Assembly (NCBI RefSeq): GCF_901542415.1
Contig: NZ_CABEHV010000004.1
Coordinates: 1,843,501-1,907,500, forward strand
Length of the DNA: 64,000 nt
Direction: 5' to 3'
Source of the DNA: Streptococcus mitis
Lineage (GTDB): Bacteria; Bacillota; Bacilli; Lactobacillales; Streptococcaceae
The stretch's first letter is position 1; each line of letters starts with the position of its first letter. The notes below the pieces were generated by a model, which saw only the letters and a list, made by a program, of their open reading frames with translations, ran no database searches and was not told the DNA's origin. Positions 23,800 through 35,247 of this stretch are shown here, piece by piece. The position numbers were made by a program, and so were the translations under genes.

Positions 23800-26052
23800 A
23801 TGAAATGGACAGAAAAAATAACCCGATTTGCGATAAAAAATCGTAAATCTCCAGCAAAAAACCGTAGGATAGTTGGTAAGTACCTCAGCTTTGTAGCTGT
23901 TGCCCTTTTCGCCCTCTTTTTGGCCAATTTTGCGTATATTATCGCAAAAGGTAATATATTTGGTACTGACTTGGTAAAAGAGGCTAAAAAGGTTCACCAA
24001 ACCACTCGAACAGTACCTGCCAAACGCGGGACGATCTATGACCGAAATGGAGTGCCTATCGCTGAAGATGCGACCTCTTATAACGTCTATGCTGTTATTG
24101 ATAAAAAATACAAGTCAGCAACGGGTAAAATTCTTTATGTAGAGGATTCGCAGTTTAATAAGGTAGCTGAAGTCTTCCATAAGTATTTGGATATGGATGA
24201 AGCTTATGTGAAAGAGCAACTGGCTCAACCAAATCTGACCCAGGTTTCCTTTGGTGCAAAAGGAAATGGGATTACCTATGCCAATATGATGGCGATTAAA
24301 AAAGATTTAAAAGATGCTAGTGTGGAAGGAATTGACTTTACAACGAGCCCTAACAGAAGCTATCCAAATGGCCAATTTGCTTCTAGTTTTATTGGTTTGG
24401 CTCAACTTCATGAAAATGAGGATGGTAGTAAGAGTTTGTTAGGAACTTCTGGTTTGGAGAGTTCTTTAAATACTATTCTTGCTGGGACAGACGGTATTAT
24501 TACCTATGAAAAAGACCGTGTAGGGAATATCGTACCAGGTACAGAACAGGTAGCGCAGCAGACTGTAGATGGCAAGGATGTTTATACAACATTGTCTAGC
24601 CCGCTCCAATCTTTCATGGAAACTCAGATGGATGCCTTTCTAGAAAAAGTAAAAGGTAAGTATATGACCGCGACCTTGGTCAGTGCAAAGACTGGTGAAA
24701 TCCTTGCTACCACTCAACGACCGACCTTTAATGCAGATACTAAAGAAGGAATTACTAAGGACTTTGTTTGGCGTGATATCCTTTATCAAAGTAACTATGA
24801 ACCAGGCTCAACCATGAAGGTTATGACGTTAGCTGCTTCTATTGATAACAATACCTTCCCAGGCAGAGAATATTTCAATAGTAGTGAATTAAAAATAGCG
24901 GATGCGACGATTCGAGATTGGGACGTTAATGAAGGTTTGACCGGTGGTGGTATGATGACATTTTCTCAAGGGTTTGCTCACTCAAGTAATATTGGGATGA
25001 CACTTCTTGAGCAGAAAATGGGTGATGCTACTTGGTTGGATTATCTAAACCGCTTTAAATTTGGGGTTCCAACTCGTTTTGGTTTGACAGATGAATATGC
25101 AGGCCAACTTCCAGCTGACAATATTGTTAATATTGCTCAGAGTTCATTTGGACAAGGGATTTCAGTAACTCAGACGCAAATGATTCGTGCCTTTACAGCC
25201 ATTGCCAATGATGGCGTCATGCTAGAGCCTAAATTTATTACGGCCTTGTATGATCCAAATAATCAAACCGTTCGTAAATCTCAAAAAGAAATTGTAGGAA
25301 ATCCCGTTTCGAAAGATGCAGCTAGCCAAACTCGTACTCACATGGTCTTGGTAGGAACGGATCCTAGATATGGAACTATGTATAATCATAGTACAGGAAA
25401 AGCAACTGTCAATGTTCCAGGTCAAAATGTAGCCCTCAAGTCTGGTACAGCCGAAATCGCTGACGAGAAAAATGGAGGCTACTTAGTTGGTTCTACCAAC
25501 AACATTTTCTCAGTTGTGGCTATGAACCCTGCTGAAAATCCTGATTTTATCTTGTATGTAACGGTTCAACAACCTGAACATTATTCAGGTATCCAGTTGG
25601 GAGAATTTGCCAACCCAATCTTGGAGCGGGCTTCAGCTATGAAAGAATCTCTCAATCTTCAATCTCCAGCCAAGAATTTAGATAAAGTTACGACAGAATC
25701 TTCTTATGCAATGCCTAGCATCAAGGATATTTCACCCGGTGATTTGGCGGAAGCCTTACGCCGAAATATTGTGCAACCAATCGTTGTAGGTACTGGAACA
25801 AAGATTAAAGAGACTTCTGTAGAAGAAGGGACCAATCTTGCACCAAACCAACAAGTTCTCCTTTTATCGGATAAGGTAGAAGAAATTCCAGACATGTATG
25901 GCTGGAAAAAAGAGACTGCTGAGACCTTTGCTAAATGGTTGGATATTGAGCTGGAATTTGAAGGATCAGGTTCTGTTGTTCAGAAGCAAGATGTTCGGAC
26001 TAATACAGCTATCAAAAACATTAAAAAAATTAAATTAACTTTAGGAGACTAA
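23800..26052 (+). CDS. pbp2X: Penicillin-binding protein 2X, septal transpeptidase
   Basis: 750 aa, the exact pneumococcal length. It has an N-terminal anchor (about 30-50), a dimerisation domain, a transpeptidase domain and two C-terminal PASTA domains (about 635-750). Catalytic motifs are S337TMK, S395SN and K547SGT. The residue two after KSGT is Glu552, where the susceptible R6 protein (from memory) has Gln. Further differences follow (His514, and SNN...V...A..N around 565-576), a mosaic- or mitis-like block. Thr338 is unchanged. It cross-links septal peptidoglycan and is a primary beta-lactam target. Confidence 0.97.
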   Translation: MKWTEKITRFAIKNRKSPAKNRRIVGKYLSFVAVALFALFLANFAYIIAKGNIFGTDLVKEAKKVHQTTRTVPAKRGTIYDRNGVPIAEDATSYNVYAVIDKKYKSATGKILYVEDSQFNKVAEVFHKYLDMDEAYVKEQLAQPNLTQVSFGAKGNGITYANMMAIKKDLKDASVEGIDFTTSPNRSYPNGQFASSFIGLAQLHENEDGSKSLLGTSGLESSLNTILAGTDGIITYEKDRVGNIVPGTEQVAQQTVDGKDVYTTLSSPLQSFMETQMDAFLEKVKGKYMTATLVSAKTGEILATTQRPTFNADTKEGITKDFVWRDILYQSNYEPGSTMKVMTLAASIDNNTFPGREYFNSSELKIADATIRDWDVNEGLTGGGMMTFSQGFAHSSNIGMTLLEQKMGDATWLDYLNRFKFGVPTRFGLTDEYAGQLPADNIVNIAQSSFGQGISVTQTQMIRAFTAIANDGVMLEPKFITALYDPNNQTVRKSQKEIVGNPVSKDAASQTRTHMVLVGTDPRYGTMYNHSTGKATVNVPGQNVALKSGTAEIADEKNGGYLVGSTNNIFSVVAMNPAENPDFILYVTVQQPEHYSGIQLGEFANPILERASAMKESLNLQSPAKNLDKVTTESSYAMPSIKDISPGDLAEALRRNIVQPIVVGTGTKIKETSVEEGTNLAPNQQVLLLSDKVEEIPDMYGWKKETAETFAKWLDIELEFEGSGSVVQKQDVRTNTAIKNIKKIKLTLGD

Positions 26053-26053
26053 T

Positions 26054-27034
26054 ATGTTTATTTCTATCAGTGCTGGAATTGTGACATTTTTACTAACTTT
26101 AGTAGGAATTCCAGCCTTTATCCAATTTTATAGAAAGGCGCAAATTACAGGCCAGCAGATGCATGAGGATGTCAAACAGCACCAGGCAAAAGCTGGGACT
26201 CCTACAATGGGAGGTTTGGTTTTCTTAATTGCTTCTGTTTTAGTTGCTTTCTTTTTCGCCCTATTTAGTAATCAACTCAGCAATAATGTTGGTATGATTT
26301 TATTTATCTTGGTTCTTTATGGTTTAATCGGATTTTTAGATGACTTCCTCAAGGTCTTCCGTAAAATCAATGAGGGGCTAAATCCCAAGCAGAAATTGGC
26401 TCTTCAGCTTCTAGGTGGTGTCATTTTCTACCTTTTCTATGAGCGCGGTGGCGATATGCTTTCTGTCTTTGGTTACCAAGTGCATCTAGGAATTTTCTAT
26501 ATTGTCTTCGCTCTTTTCTGGCTAGTCGGTTTTTCAAACGCAGTAAACTTGACAGACGGTATTGACGGTCTGGCTAGTATTTCCGTTGTGATTAGTTTGT
26601 CTGCCTATGGAGTTATTGCCTATGTGCAAGGTCAGATGGATATTCTTCTGGTGATTCTTGCTATGATTGGTGGTTTGCTTGGTTTCTTTGTCTTTAACCA
26701 TAAGCCTGCTAAGGTCTTTATGGGAGATGTGGGAAGTTTGGCTCTCGGTGGAATGCTGGCAGCTATCTCAATGGCCCTCCACCAAGAATGGACTCTATTG
26801 ATTATTGGAATTATTTATGTCTTTGAAACAACTTCGGTCATGATGCAAGTCGGCTATTTCAAAATGACTGGTGGTAAACGTATTTTCCGTATGACGCCTG
26901 TGCATCACCATTTTGAGCTTGGAGGATTGTCTGGTAAAGGAAATCCTTGGAGCGAGTGGAAGGTTGATTTCTTCTTTTGGGGAGTGGGGCTTCTAGCAAG
27001 TCTCCTGACACTAGCAATTTTGTATTTGATGTAA
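26054..27034 (+). CDS. mraY: Phospho-MurNAc-pentapeptide transferase MraY
   Basis: 326 aa with ten membrane segments. Signature motifs are present: [12 protein letters not shown] (Mg-binding Asp pair), [25 protein letters not shown] and the HHHFE loop (about 278-282). It makes lipid I from UDP-MurNAc-pentapeptide and undecaprenyl phosphate in the cytoplasmic membrane. It starts 1 bp after the pbp2X stop and is closed by a terminator at 27041. Confidence 0.97.
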   Translation: MFISISAGIVTFLLTLVGIPAFIQFYRKAQITGQQMHEDVKQHQAKAGTPTMGGLVFLIASVLVAFFFALFSNQLSNNVGMILFILVLYGLIGFLDDFLKVFRKINEGLNPKQKLALQLLGGVIFYLFYERGGDMLSVFGYQVHLGIFYIVFALFWLVGFSNAVNLTDGIDGLASISVVISLSAYGVIAYVQGQMDILLVILAMIGGLLGFFVFNHKPAKVFMGDVGSLALGGMLAAISMALHQEWTLLIIGIIYVFETTSVMMQVGYFKMTGGKRIFRMTPVHHHFELGGLSGKGNPWSEWKVDFFFWGVGLLASLLTLAILYLM

Positions 27035-27040
27035 GAATGG

Positions 27041-27065
27041 CACCCTGATGTTTCAGGGTGTTTTT
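27041..27065 (+). terminator. Terminator after mraY
   Basis: CACCCTGA and TCAGGGTG pair perfectly around TGTT and are followed by five Ts. Confidence 0.9.
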
Positions 27066-27082
27066 GCTTTTTAAAAAATATT

Positions 27083-27099
27083 GGTCAATTAAAGTCAAA
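27083..27099 (+). promoter_or_regulatory. CtsR operator 1
   Basis: GGTCAATTAAAGTCAAA matches the CtsR heptad repeat (A/G)GTCAAANAN(A/G)GTCAAA except for one base. It is upstream of the clpL promoter. Confidence 0.75.
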
Positions 27100-27102
27100 T
27101 TC

Positions 27103-27132
27103 CTTGACCTTTTTTGACTAATGTAGTATATT
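27103..27132 (+). promoter_or_regulatory. clpL promoter overlapped by CtsR operator 2
   Basis: TTGACC (27104-27109) and TATATT (27127-27132) are 17 bp apart. On the minus strand 27119-27103 reads AGTCAAAAAAGGTCAAG, a near-perfect CtsR box covering the -35 and spacer. Heat-shock derepression by CtsR inactivation is expected. Confidence 0.8.
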
Positions 27133-27201
27133 ATGAACGTAAGGTAAATGAAAGCCTTACTAGAACACTTATTTAAAGTAAAATAGAAAGAGGTGGGGTC
27201 T

Positions 27202-27291
27202 ATGTTTAATCTAGAAATCTTTAGAAGTAAAGATAGTCTACTCCTGCTTGAAAAAGAAAAACCAGAAATAGTACGTAGAGTAGCGATTTAG
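27202..27291 (+). CDS. Short ORF in the clpL leader, 29 aa
   Basis: ATG 27202 has a very strong site (AGAGGTGGGG) 5-8 bp upstream, and the frame encodes MFNLEIFRSKDSLLLLEKEK plus nine residues to TAG. It lies downstream of the CtsR-controlled promoter and 77 bp ahead of clpL. The product is charged and amphipathic with no known motif. It may be a regulatory leader peptide or a tiny stress protein, but translation is unproven. Confidence 0.45.
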   Translation: MFNLEIFRSKDSLLLLEKEKPEIVRRVAI

Positions 27292-27368
27292 CTAGTCTAA
27301 ATTTTTTAAAGAAAAAGTCAAAGATAGTCAATATCAGTAATAATAAATAACAAAAAGAGGTAAAGAAT

Positions 27369-29474
27369 ATGAACAACAACTTTAATAATTTTAACAACAT
27401 GGATGATTTATTTAACCAATTGATGGGTGGTATGCGTGGATATAGTTCAGAAAACCGTCGTTACTTGATTAACGGCCGTGAAGTAACGCCTGAAGAGTTC
27501 GCTCACTATCGTGCAACTGGTCAATTGCCAGGAAATGCAGAAGCTGATGGACAAATGAAACAACAGTCTTCAGGTATGAAACAAGACGGTGTCCTTGCAA
27601 AACTAGGTCGAAACTTGACTGCAGAAGCACGTGAAGGTAAGTTAGATCCGGTTATTGGACGTAATAAAGAAATCCAAGAAACTTCTGAAATTCTTTCTCG
27701 TCGCACAAAGAATAATCCAGTTCTCGTCGGTGATGCTGGTGTTGGTAAAACTGCAGTAGTAGAAGGATTGGCCCAAGCTATCGTGAACGGTGACGTTCCT
27801 GCAGCAATCAAGAACAAAGAGATCATTTCTATTGATATTTCTGGACTTGAAGCTGGTACTCAATACCGTGGTAGCTTTGAAGAAAACATTCAAAACTTGG
27901 TAAACGAAGTGAAAGAAGCTGGAAATATTATCCTCTTCTTTGATGAAATTCACCAAATACTTGGTGCTGGATCTACTGGAGGTGACAGTGGTTCTAAAGG
28001 GCTTGCGGACATTCTCAAGCCAGCCCTCTCTCGTGGGGAATTGACCGTGATTGGAGCGACAACTCAAGACGAATATCGTAACACTATTTTGAAGAATGCT
28101 GCGCTTGCTCGTCGTTTCAACGAAGTCAAGGTCAATGCTCCATCTGCTGAAGATACTTTCAAGATTCTTCAAGGTATTCGAGATCTTTATCAACAACACC
28201 ACAATGTTATTTTGCCAGATGAAGTCTTAAAAGCTGCCGTTGATTACTCTGTTCAATATATTCCACAACGTAGCTTGCCAGATAAGGCTATCGACCTTGT
28301 CGATGTTACGGCGGCTCACTTGGCAGCTCAGCATCCAGTAACAGATGTTCATGCTGTTGAACGTGAAATTGAGGTAGAAAAAGACAAGCAAGAAAAAGCA
28401 GTTGAGGCAGAAGATTTTGAAGCAGCTCTAAACTATAAAACACGCATTGCAGAATTGGAAAAGAAAATCGAAAACCATACAGAAGATATGAAAGTGACTG
28501 CAAGTGTCAACGATGTGGCTGAATCTGTAGAACGTATGACGGGTATTCCAGTATCTCAAATGGGGGCTACGGACATCGAACGTTTGAAAGATATGGGTCA
28601 TCGTTTGCAGACGAAAGTTATTGGTCAAGATAAGGCCGTTGAAGCAGTAGCAAAAGCTATCCGTCGTAACCGTGCTGGTTTTGATGAAGGTAACCGTCCA
28701 ATCGGTAGCTTCCTCTTTGTAGGTCCTACTGGTGTCGGTAAGACTGAGTTGGCTAAACAATTGGCTCTTGATATGTTCGGAACGAAAGATGCTATCATCC
28801 GTTTGGACATGTCAGAATACAGCGACCGCACAGCCGTATCTAAATTGATTGGTACAACTGCAGGTTATGTTGGTTACGATGACAACAACAATACCTTAAC
28901 AGAACGCGTCCGTCGCAATCCATACTCAATCGTACTTTTGGATGAGATTGAAAAGGCTGACCCTCAAGTCATCACCCTTCTCCTCCAAGTTTTGGACGAT
29001 GGTCGTTTGACAGATGGTCAAGGTAACACTGTCAACTTCAAGAATACGGTGATTATCGCAACTTCAAACGCAGGCTTTGGTTACGAAGCTAACTTGACAG
29101 AAGATGCTGATAAACCAGAATTGATGGATCGTTTGAAACCTTACTTCCGTCCAGAATTCCTTAACCGTTTCAATGCTGTCATTGAGTTCTCACACTTGAC
29201 TAAGGAAGACCTTTCTAAGATTGTGGACCTTATGTTGGTTGAAGTTAACAAGACGCTTTCTAAGAAAGACATTGACTTGGCAGTGAGCGAAGCTGCTAAA
29301 GAATACATGACTGAGGAAGGCTACGATGAAGTCATGGGTGTTCGTCCACTCCGTCGTGTGGTTGAACAACAAATCCGTGACAAAGTCACAGACTTCCACT
29401 TGGATAACCTTGATGCTAAACACCTAGAAGCTGACATGGAAGATGGTGTTTTGGTCATTCGTGAAAAAGCCTAA
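27369..29474 (+). CDS. clpL: Clp-family AAA+ chaperone ClpL
   Basis: 701 aa. A short N-terminal region rich in Asn/Phe is followed by two AAA+ modules with Walker A motifs GDAGVGKT and GPTGVGKT, Walker B sequences LFFDEIH and LLDEIEK, and a coiled-coil linker (about 335-370). It lacks a ClpP-docking loop, as usual for ClpL, which works as a disaggregase and thermotolerance chaperone. CtsR boxes on its promoter indicate heat-shock control. Confidence 0.96.
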   Translation: MNNNFNNFNNMDDLFNQLMGGMRGYSSENRRYLINGREVTPEEFAHYRATGQLPGNAEADGQMKQQSSGMKQDGVLAKLGRNLTAEAREGKLDPVIGRNKEIQETSEILSRRTKNNPVLVGDAGVGKTAVVEGLAQAIVNGDVPAAIKNKEIISIDISGLEAGTQYRGSFEENIQNLVNEVKEAGNIILFFDEIHQILGAGSTGGDSGSKGLADILKPALSRGELTVIGATTQDEYRNTILKNAALARRFNEVKVNAPSAEDTFKILQGIRDLYQQHHNVILPDEVLKAAVDYSVQYIPQRSLPDKAIDLVDVTAAHLAAQHPVTDVHAVEREIEVEKDKQEKAVEAEDFEAALNYKTRIAELEKKIENHTEDMKVTASVNDVAESVERMTGIPVSQMGATDIERLKDMGHRLQTKVIGQDKAVEAVAKAIRRNRAGFDEGNRPIGSFLFVGPTGVGKTELAKQLALDMFGTKDAIIRLDMSEYSDRTAVSKLIGTTAGYVGYDDNNNTLTERVRRNPYSIVLLDEIEKADPQVITLLLQVLDDGRLTDGQGNTVNFKNTVIIATSNAGFGYEANLTEDADKPELMDRLKPYFRPEFLNRFNAVIEFSHLTKEDLSKIVDLMLVEVNKTLSKKDIDLAVSEAAKEYMTEEGYDEVMGVRPLRRVVEQQIRDKVTDFHLDNLDAKHLEADMEDGVLVIREKA

Positions 29475-29491
29475 GACAAAATTTTGAGAAT

Positions 29492-29530
29492 AAAAAAGAA
29501 GGAGCCAGCTAAAAAGCTGGTTCCTTTTTT
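29492..29530. terminator. Bidirectional terminator between clpL and luxS
   Basis: GGAGCCAGCT pairs with AGCTGGTTCC around AAAA, with an A run on the left and a T run on the right. It serves both converging genes. Confidence 0.9.
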
Positions 29531-29534
29531 GTGT

Positions 29535-30017
29535 TTAGATGACATGACGTTCAAAGGCATCGTCTGAAATTCCTTGTTCTAGGATGAGTTTAGCCCATTC
29601 TTTAGCAGAAAAGAGGCTGTGATCCTTGTAGTTACCGCAAGATTCGATGGTTGTTCCAGGAACATCTTCCCAAGTAGTGGTTTCAGCGATTTCCTTAAGC
29701 GAATCCTTGATAACAGCTGCAATCTCAGCGCTAGTATGACGTCCCCATATAATCATGTGGAAGCCTGTGCGACAACCAAATGGTGAGCAGTCAATCATGC
29801 CGTCAATGCGGGTACGGATGAGTTTTGCCAAGAGGTGTTCGATAGTGTGAAGGCCAGCGGTAGGGATAGAGTCTTCGTTTGGTTGCACCAAGCGAATATC
29901 ATAATTGGAGATGATGTCTCCTTTTGGCCCTGTTTCTTCCCCAATCAAGCGAACATAGGGTGCTTTAACAATAGTGTGGTCAAGTTCAAAACTTTCAACA
30001 ATAACTTCTTTTGACAT
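29535..30017 (-). CDS. luxS: S-ribosylhomocysteine lyase LuxS
   Basis: 160 aa from ATG 30017 ([14 protein letters not shown]); upstream in-frame extension lacks a ribosome-binding site. The metal-binding HxxEH motif (HTIEH) and the Cys of GCRTGFH are intact. It cleaves S-ribosylhomocysteine to homocysteine and DPD, the precursor of AI-2. Its upstream region ends at the IS1182 element, which separates it from the DUF1846 gene that normally adjoins it in pneumococcus. Confidence 0.96.
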   Translation of the reverse strand: MSKEVIVESFELDHTIVKAPYVRLIGEETGPKGDIISNYDIRLVQPNEDSIPTAGLHTIEHLLAKLIRTRIDGMIDCSPFGCRTGFHMIIWGRHTSAEIAAVIKDSLKEIAETTTWEDVPGTTIESCGNYKDHSLFSAKEWAKLILEQGISDDAFERHVI

Positions 30018-30044
30018 GGTAAATCCTTTCAGTTTTCTAATTTC

Positions 30045-30053
30045 ATTATAACA
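30045..30053 (-). promoter_or_regulatory. luxS extended -10
   Basis: Read leftward, TGTTATAAT is an extended -10 about 28 bp upstream of the luxS ATG. The left IS1182 end lies only about 30 bp further upstream. Confidence 0.6.
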
Positions 30054-30109
30054 CAAAGCTGGCTCCTGAGACAGAGATAAAGAGTCTGGGACAATAGTCT
30101 CTTGTCTTC

Positions 30110-30140
30110 AAAAAAGCAACGGATTTGCCGTTGCTTTTTT
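30110..30140 (+). terminator. Hairpin at the left end of the IS1182 element
   Basis: GCAACGG and CCGTTGC pair around ATTTG with A and T tracts on each side. It would stop transcription entering the transposase from outside. Confidence 0.75.
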
Positions 30141-30203
30141 GCATGGTTGCGATAGTCTTGGTAAAATAGAATTGCCCAATAAACCATTTAGAAAGGCTAT
30201 CCC

Positions 30204-31730
30204 ATGCATATTCACTATAACACAAATCAAACAACTTTACCACTAGAAATCAGTTCTTTATTGCCGCAAGACCATCTCGTCTTTACTATTGAAAAAGTGG
30301 TGAATACCTTGGAAGATAGTCACTTCCATGCCTTCTATCATGCCTTTGGTCGTCCGTCTTATCACCCTAAAATGCTTGTATCTGCTCTTCTATTTGCCTA
30401 TTCACAAGGGATTTTCTCTGGTCGAAAAATTGAAAAAATGATGATTGAAAATCTCGCTATGCAATACCTAACAGGGCAGTTGATTGTCAGCTACCGCACC
30501 ATCAATCGTTTTCGTGTAGCTGAAGGGATGGAAGAACTCATTCGTAATCTTTTCATCGACCTCAATCTTCGTTTAAAAATGGAAGAGTTAGTGACCTTAG
30601 ATTGTCTGTTTATTGACGGGACTAAGATTGAAGCTAATGCCAACAAGTATAGTTTCGTGTGGAAGAAAGCGACAGAGAAATTCTCCGCCAAACTTCAAGA
30701 ACAGATACAAGTCTATTTTCAAGAAGAAATCACTCCTCTTATCCATCAAGCTATCGAACTGGATACACAAGAGTCTATCTCCTCAGAGCAGTTGCTTGCA
30801 TTCGCTCAAGTCCTTGAAGAAGAATTGGAAAAACTGAACCAGGACATTGAGGAGACACCCGTTAAAGGAAAGGATGAACGTAAAACCCAGCGTCGTAAAC
30901 TCAAGAAAGTCTTGCGAAAAGTCAAGGATGATTTTTCAGTACGTACTGAAAAATATGAGAGCTATCAGGAGACATTTGAAGGGCGTAACAGTTTTTCCAA
31001 AACCGATCCAGATGCCACTTTTATGAGAATGAAAGAAGACCATATGAAAAATGGCCAACTCAAGGCTGCTTATAATCTTCAAATCGCTACTGAAAATCAA
31101 TTTGTTCTTCACTATGATATCTTCTCAAATCCGACAGATACCAAAACTCTTCTGCCATTCCTTGAAACCTATCCACATGACGTACAGACAGTTGTCGCAG
31201 ATGCTGGATATGGAAGTGAAGAGAACCTCCTTCGTTTAGATGAAAATAAGGTAAACCATCTGATTAAATATGCCATGTTTGATAAGGAACAGAAGAGAGG
31301 CTATAAACAGTCAGCTAGAAACTTAGCGAATTGGCACTATGATGATAAGGAGGATAGCTACACACATCCTGATGGCTGGTGCTATCGTTTTCACCATATC
31401 AAACATCAGAAAACACAGACGGACTTTCAACAGGAAATCAAGGTTTACTACGCTGATGAACCTGAATCAGCCCCTCAAAAGGGACTGTATATGAATGAAC
31501 GCTATCAGCACTTAAAAACGAAAGAATGCCAGGCGCTTTTATCTCCCAAAGGTAGACAGATTTTCGCTCAACGCAAGATTGATGTGGAACCTGTCTTTGG
31601 GCAGATAAAGGCTTGTTTGGGTTACAAGAGATGTAATCTGAGAGGCAAGCGTCAAGTGAGAATTGACATGGGATTGGTACTTATGGCCAATAACCTCCTA
31701 AAATACAATAAGAGAACGAATCAAAATTAA
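30204..31730 (+). CDS. IS1182-family transposase
   Basis: 508 aa, intact. An N-terminal DUF772-type region (HAFYHAFGRPSYHPKMLVSALLFAYSQG) precedes a DDE core with Asp in FIDGTKIEANANKYSF and Asp in VADAGYGSEENL. A C-terminal segment QRKIDVEPVFGQIKA carries the final Glu. A terminator follows at once. The element is probably mobile. Confidence 0.93.
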   Translation: MHIHYNTNQTTLPLEISSLLPQDHLVFTIEKVVNTLEDSHFHAFYHAFGRPSYHPKMLVSALLFAYSQGIFSGRKIEKMMIENLAMQYLTGQLIVSYRTINRFRVAEGMEELIRNLFIDLNLRLKMEELVTLDCLFIDGTKIEANANKYSFVWKKATEKFSAKLQEQIQVYFQEEITPLIHQAIELDTQESISSEQLLAFAQVLEEELEKLNQDIEETPVKGKDERKTQRRKLKKVLRKVKDDFSVRTEKYESYQETFEGRNSFSKTDPDATFMRMKEDHMKNGQLKAAYNLQIATENQFVLHYDIFSNPTDTKTLLPFLETYPHDVQTVVADAGYGSEENLLRLDENKVNHLIKYAMFDKEQKRGYKQSARNLANWHYDDKEDSYTHPDGWCYRFHHIKHQKTQTDFQQEIKVYYADEPESAPQKGLYMNERYQHLKTKECQALLSPKGRQIFAQRKIDVEPVFGQIKACLGYKRCNLRGKRQVRIDMGLVLMANNLLKYNKRTNQN

Positions 31731-31769
31731 AAAGCTAGAGTTTCGTTATTGGAAATCTCTAGCTTTTTT
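31729..31769 (+). terminator. Transposase terminator
   Basis: AAAAAGCTAGAG pairs perfectly with CTCTAGCTTTTT, followed by further Ts. Confidence 0.85.
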
Positions 31770-31807
31770 GTGGCTGAGAACTATTTTGTCTCAGGCTCTT
31801 GAAATCT

Positions 31808-33292
31808 TTATTTACGATACAAGCGGTCGTATTGGTAGTAAGGGTCAAAGGTTACGTTGATACCCAGTTTACGAAGGACATTCTTGTCTTCATCGGTTAA
31901 GATGATAGTTGAGTGCGCTTCGCTTCCTTTGAGGTTGCCAAGTTCTTCCATAGCACGAGCAGCATCAGGATTTTCTGTAGCTGTGATAGCAAGTGCAATC
32001 AGGATTTCATTTGAATGAAGGCGTGGATTGCGGCTACCCAGATGATCGATTTTAAGACCTTGGATTGGCTTAACAACTTCAGGCTCGATTAGTTTTACTT
32101 CCTTGGCAATATCAGCTGATTTCTTGATGGCATTGATCAAGGCAGCTGCTGTAGGACCAAAGAGTTCTGAGTTCTTACCAGTGACAATTTCTCCGCTTGG
32201 CAATTCAAGGGCTAGGGCTGGTCCGCCAGTTTCTTCAGCTTTTTGGCGTGCAGCAACAGCAACCTTACGGTCTGCAGGTGTGATGCCGAGATCGTTCATG
32301 AGCAACTCAATTTTCTTGACAGCAGCTTCGCCAACTTTTTCAGCTTTAAAATCAAGAACAGTCTGATAGTAGCGACGGATGATTTCTTGTTTAGAGGCTT
32401 CGATAGCAGCCTCATTATCTGTAATAGCGAAACCAACCATATTGACACCCATGTCTGTTGGAGAAGCGTATGGAGACTCTCCTAGAATGCGTTCCAACAT
32501 GCGCTTGAGCACTGGGAAAATCTCGATATCACGGTTGTAGTTGACAGTGGTTTCTCCGTAGGTTTGGAGATGGAAGGGGTCAATCATGTTGACATCATCA
32601 AGGTCAGCTGTGGCAGCCTCGTAGGCCAAGTTGACTGGGTGATGAAGGGGAAGATTCCAAACTGGGAAGGTTTCAAATTTAGCGTAGCCAGACTTGATGC
32701 CATTGATTTGGTCGTGGTACATGTTTGACATACAAGTCGCTAATTTTCCAGAACCAGGTCCAGGAGCAGTTACGACGATCAAGTTGCGACTGGTTTTGAT
32801 GTAGTCATTTTTCCCCATGCCTTCTGGAGAAATGATGTGGTCCATATCTGTCGGATATCCTTTGATTGGATAATGAAGATAAGAGTCAATTCCGTTTTTC
32901 TCAAGTTGGTTGCGGAAGGCATCTGCAGCAGGTTGGCCAGCGTATTGTGTAATGACAACGGAGCCAACGAAAATCCCTAATTCATTGAATTTATCAATCA
33001 AACGAAGAACTTCTTGGTCATAAGAAATGCCCAAGTCACCACGTGCTTTGGAATGCTCGATGTTGCTAGCATTAATGGCAATTACAACCTCAACTTGCTC
33101 TTTCAATTCCTGCAAGAGCTTGATTTTGTTGTCAGGCTCATAACCTGGAAGGACACGAGCGGCGTGGAAATCTTCTAACATTTTGCCACCAAACTCCAAG
33201 TAGAGCTTGCCGTCAAATTGGTTAATGCGCTCCAAAATGTGGTCGCGCTGTAGATTCAAATATTGTTCAGAACTAAAAGCTTGTTTTTTCAT
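31808..33292 (-). CDS. DUF1846 family protein, 494 aa
   Basis: A soluble protein matching the DUF1846 family known from pneumococcus next to luxS. Recognisable stretches are [24 protein letters not shown], a [17 protein letters not shown] nucleotide-binding-like loop (about 175-190) and [23 protein letters not shown] at the end. A P-loop-like fold has been suggested for the family, but its reaction is unknown to me. A TATAAT lies about 20 bp upstream of the ATG. It is separated from luxS by the IS1182 insertion. Confidence 0.9.
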   Translation of the reverse strand: MKKQAFSSEQYLNLQRDHILERINQFDGKLYLEFGGKMLEDFHAARVLPGYEPDNKIKLLQELKEQVEVVIAINASNIEHSKARGDLGISYDQEVLRLIDKFNELGIFVGSVVITQYAGQPAADAFRNQLEKNGIDSYLHYPIKGYPTDMDHIISPEGMGKNDYIKTSRNLIVVTAPGPGSGKLATCMSNMYHDQINGIKSGYAKFETFPVWNLPLHHPVNLAYEAATADLDDVNMIDPFHLQTYGETTVNYNRDIEIFPVLKRMLERILGESPYASPTDMGVNMVGFAITDNEAAIEASKQEIIRRYYQTVLDFKAEKVGEAAVKKIELLMNDLGITPADRKVAVAARQKAEETGGPALALELPSGEIVTGKNSELFGPTAAALINAIKKSADIAKEVKLIEPEVVKPIQGLKIDHLGSRNPRLHSNEILIALAITATENPDAARAMEELGNLKGSEAHSTIILTDEDKNVLRKLGINVTFDPYYQYDRLYRK

Positions 33293-33371
33293 TTTTTTAC
33301 CTCTGACCTCTATTATAATAAAAAATTGGAAGTTAGGAAACTATGGACTTAAAAAAGGAATCAAAAAGATT

Positions 33372-33410
33372 AGGCAAACGCTTGCATAAAATTTTAAAAA
33401 GCGCTATCAT
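33372..33410 (+). promoter_or_regulatory. dexB promoter with overlapping cre
   Basis: TTGCAT (33382-33387) and TATCAT (33405-33410) are 17 bp apart. AGGCAAACGCTTGCA (33372-33386) matches the cre consensus WTGNAANCGNWNNCW at 14 of 15 positions and covers the -35, so CcpA should repress dexB in glucose. Confidence 0.75.
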
Positions 33411-33435
33411 AGACTACAGATTATTAAAATAATGA

Positions 33436-35052
<1,617 letters not shown>

Positions 35053-35179
35053 ACATTTTTTACAGAAAAATCTAAAAATGAAATCGTATAAAAACAAGGG
35101 AGGACTGTATGAAAGACAGAAATCTTTTGTTTTTTTATGACTAAAGTTTATAAACTTTCATTCTCAAAATTCAATTAAC

Positions 35180-35208
35180 TTTACAAATTCCCACTATTTT
35201 GGTAAAAT
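35180..35208 (+). promoter_or_regulatory. Promoter of the AliB-like gene
   Basis: TTTACA (35180-35185) and TAAAAT (35203-35208) are 17 bp apart, the latter preceded by TGG. Confidence 0.8.
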
Positions 35209-35247
35209 AAATCTATGTTATAAAAACTGACATAAAGGAGAAAGAAG

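Larger units (their letters stand above)
30080..31800 (+). mobile_element. IS1182-family insertion sequence
   Basis: The transposase gene is bounded by imperfect inverted ends AAGAGTCTGGGACAA (30080-30094) and, read inward from 31800, AAGAGCCTGAGACAA (13 of 15 identical). Target-site duplications are not obvious. It lies between luxS and the DUF1846 gene. Confidence 0.75.

Noticed and set aside
27642..28202. 186-codon ORF antisense to clpL
   Set aside because: It is a frame shadow of a highly biased gene; clpL is unambiguous on the other strand.
30018..30056. N-terminal extension of LuxS by 13 residues
   Set aside because: It would begin inside the -10 region, and LuxS proteins start at MSKEV with the expected length of 160 aa.
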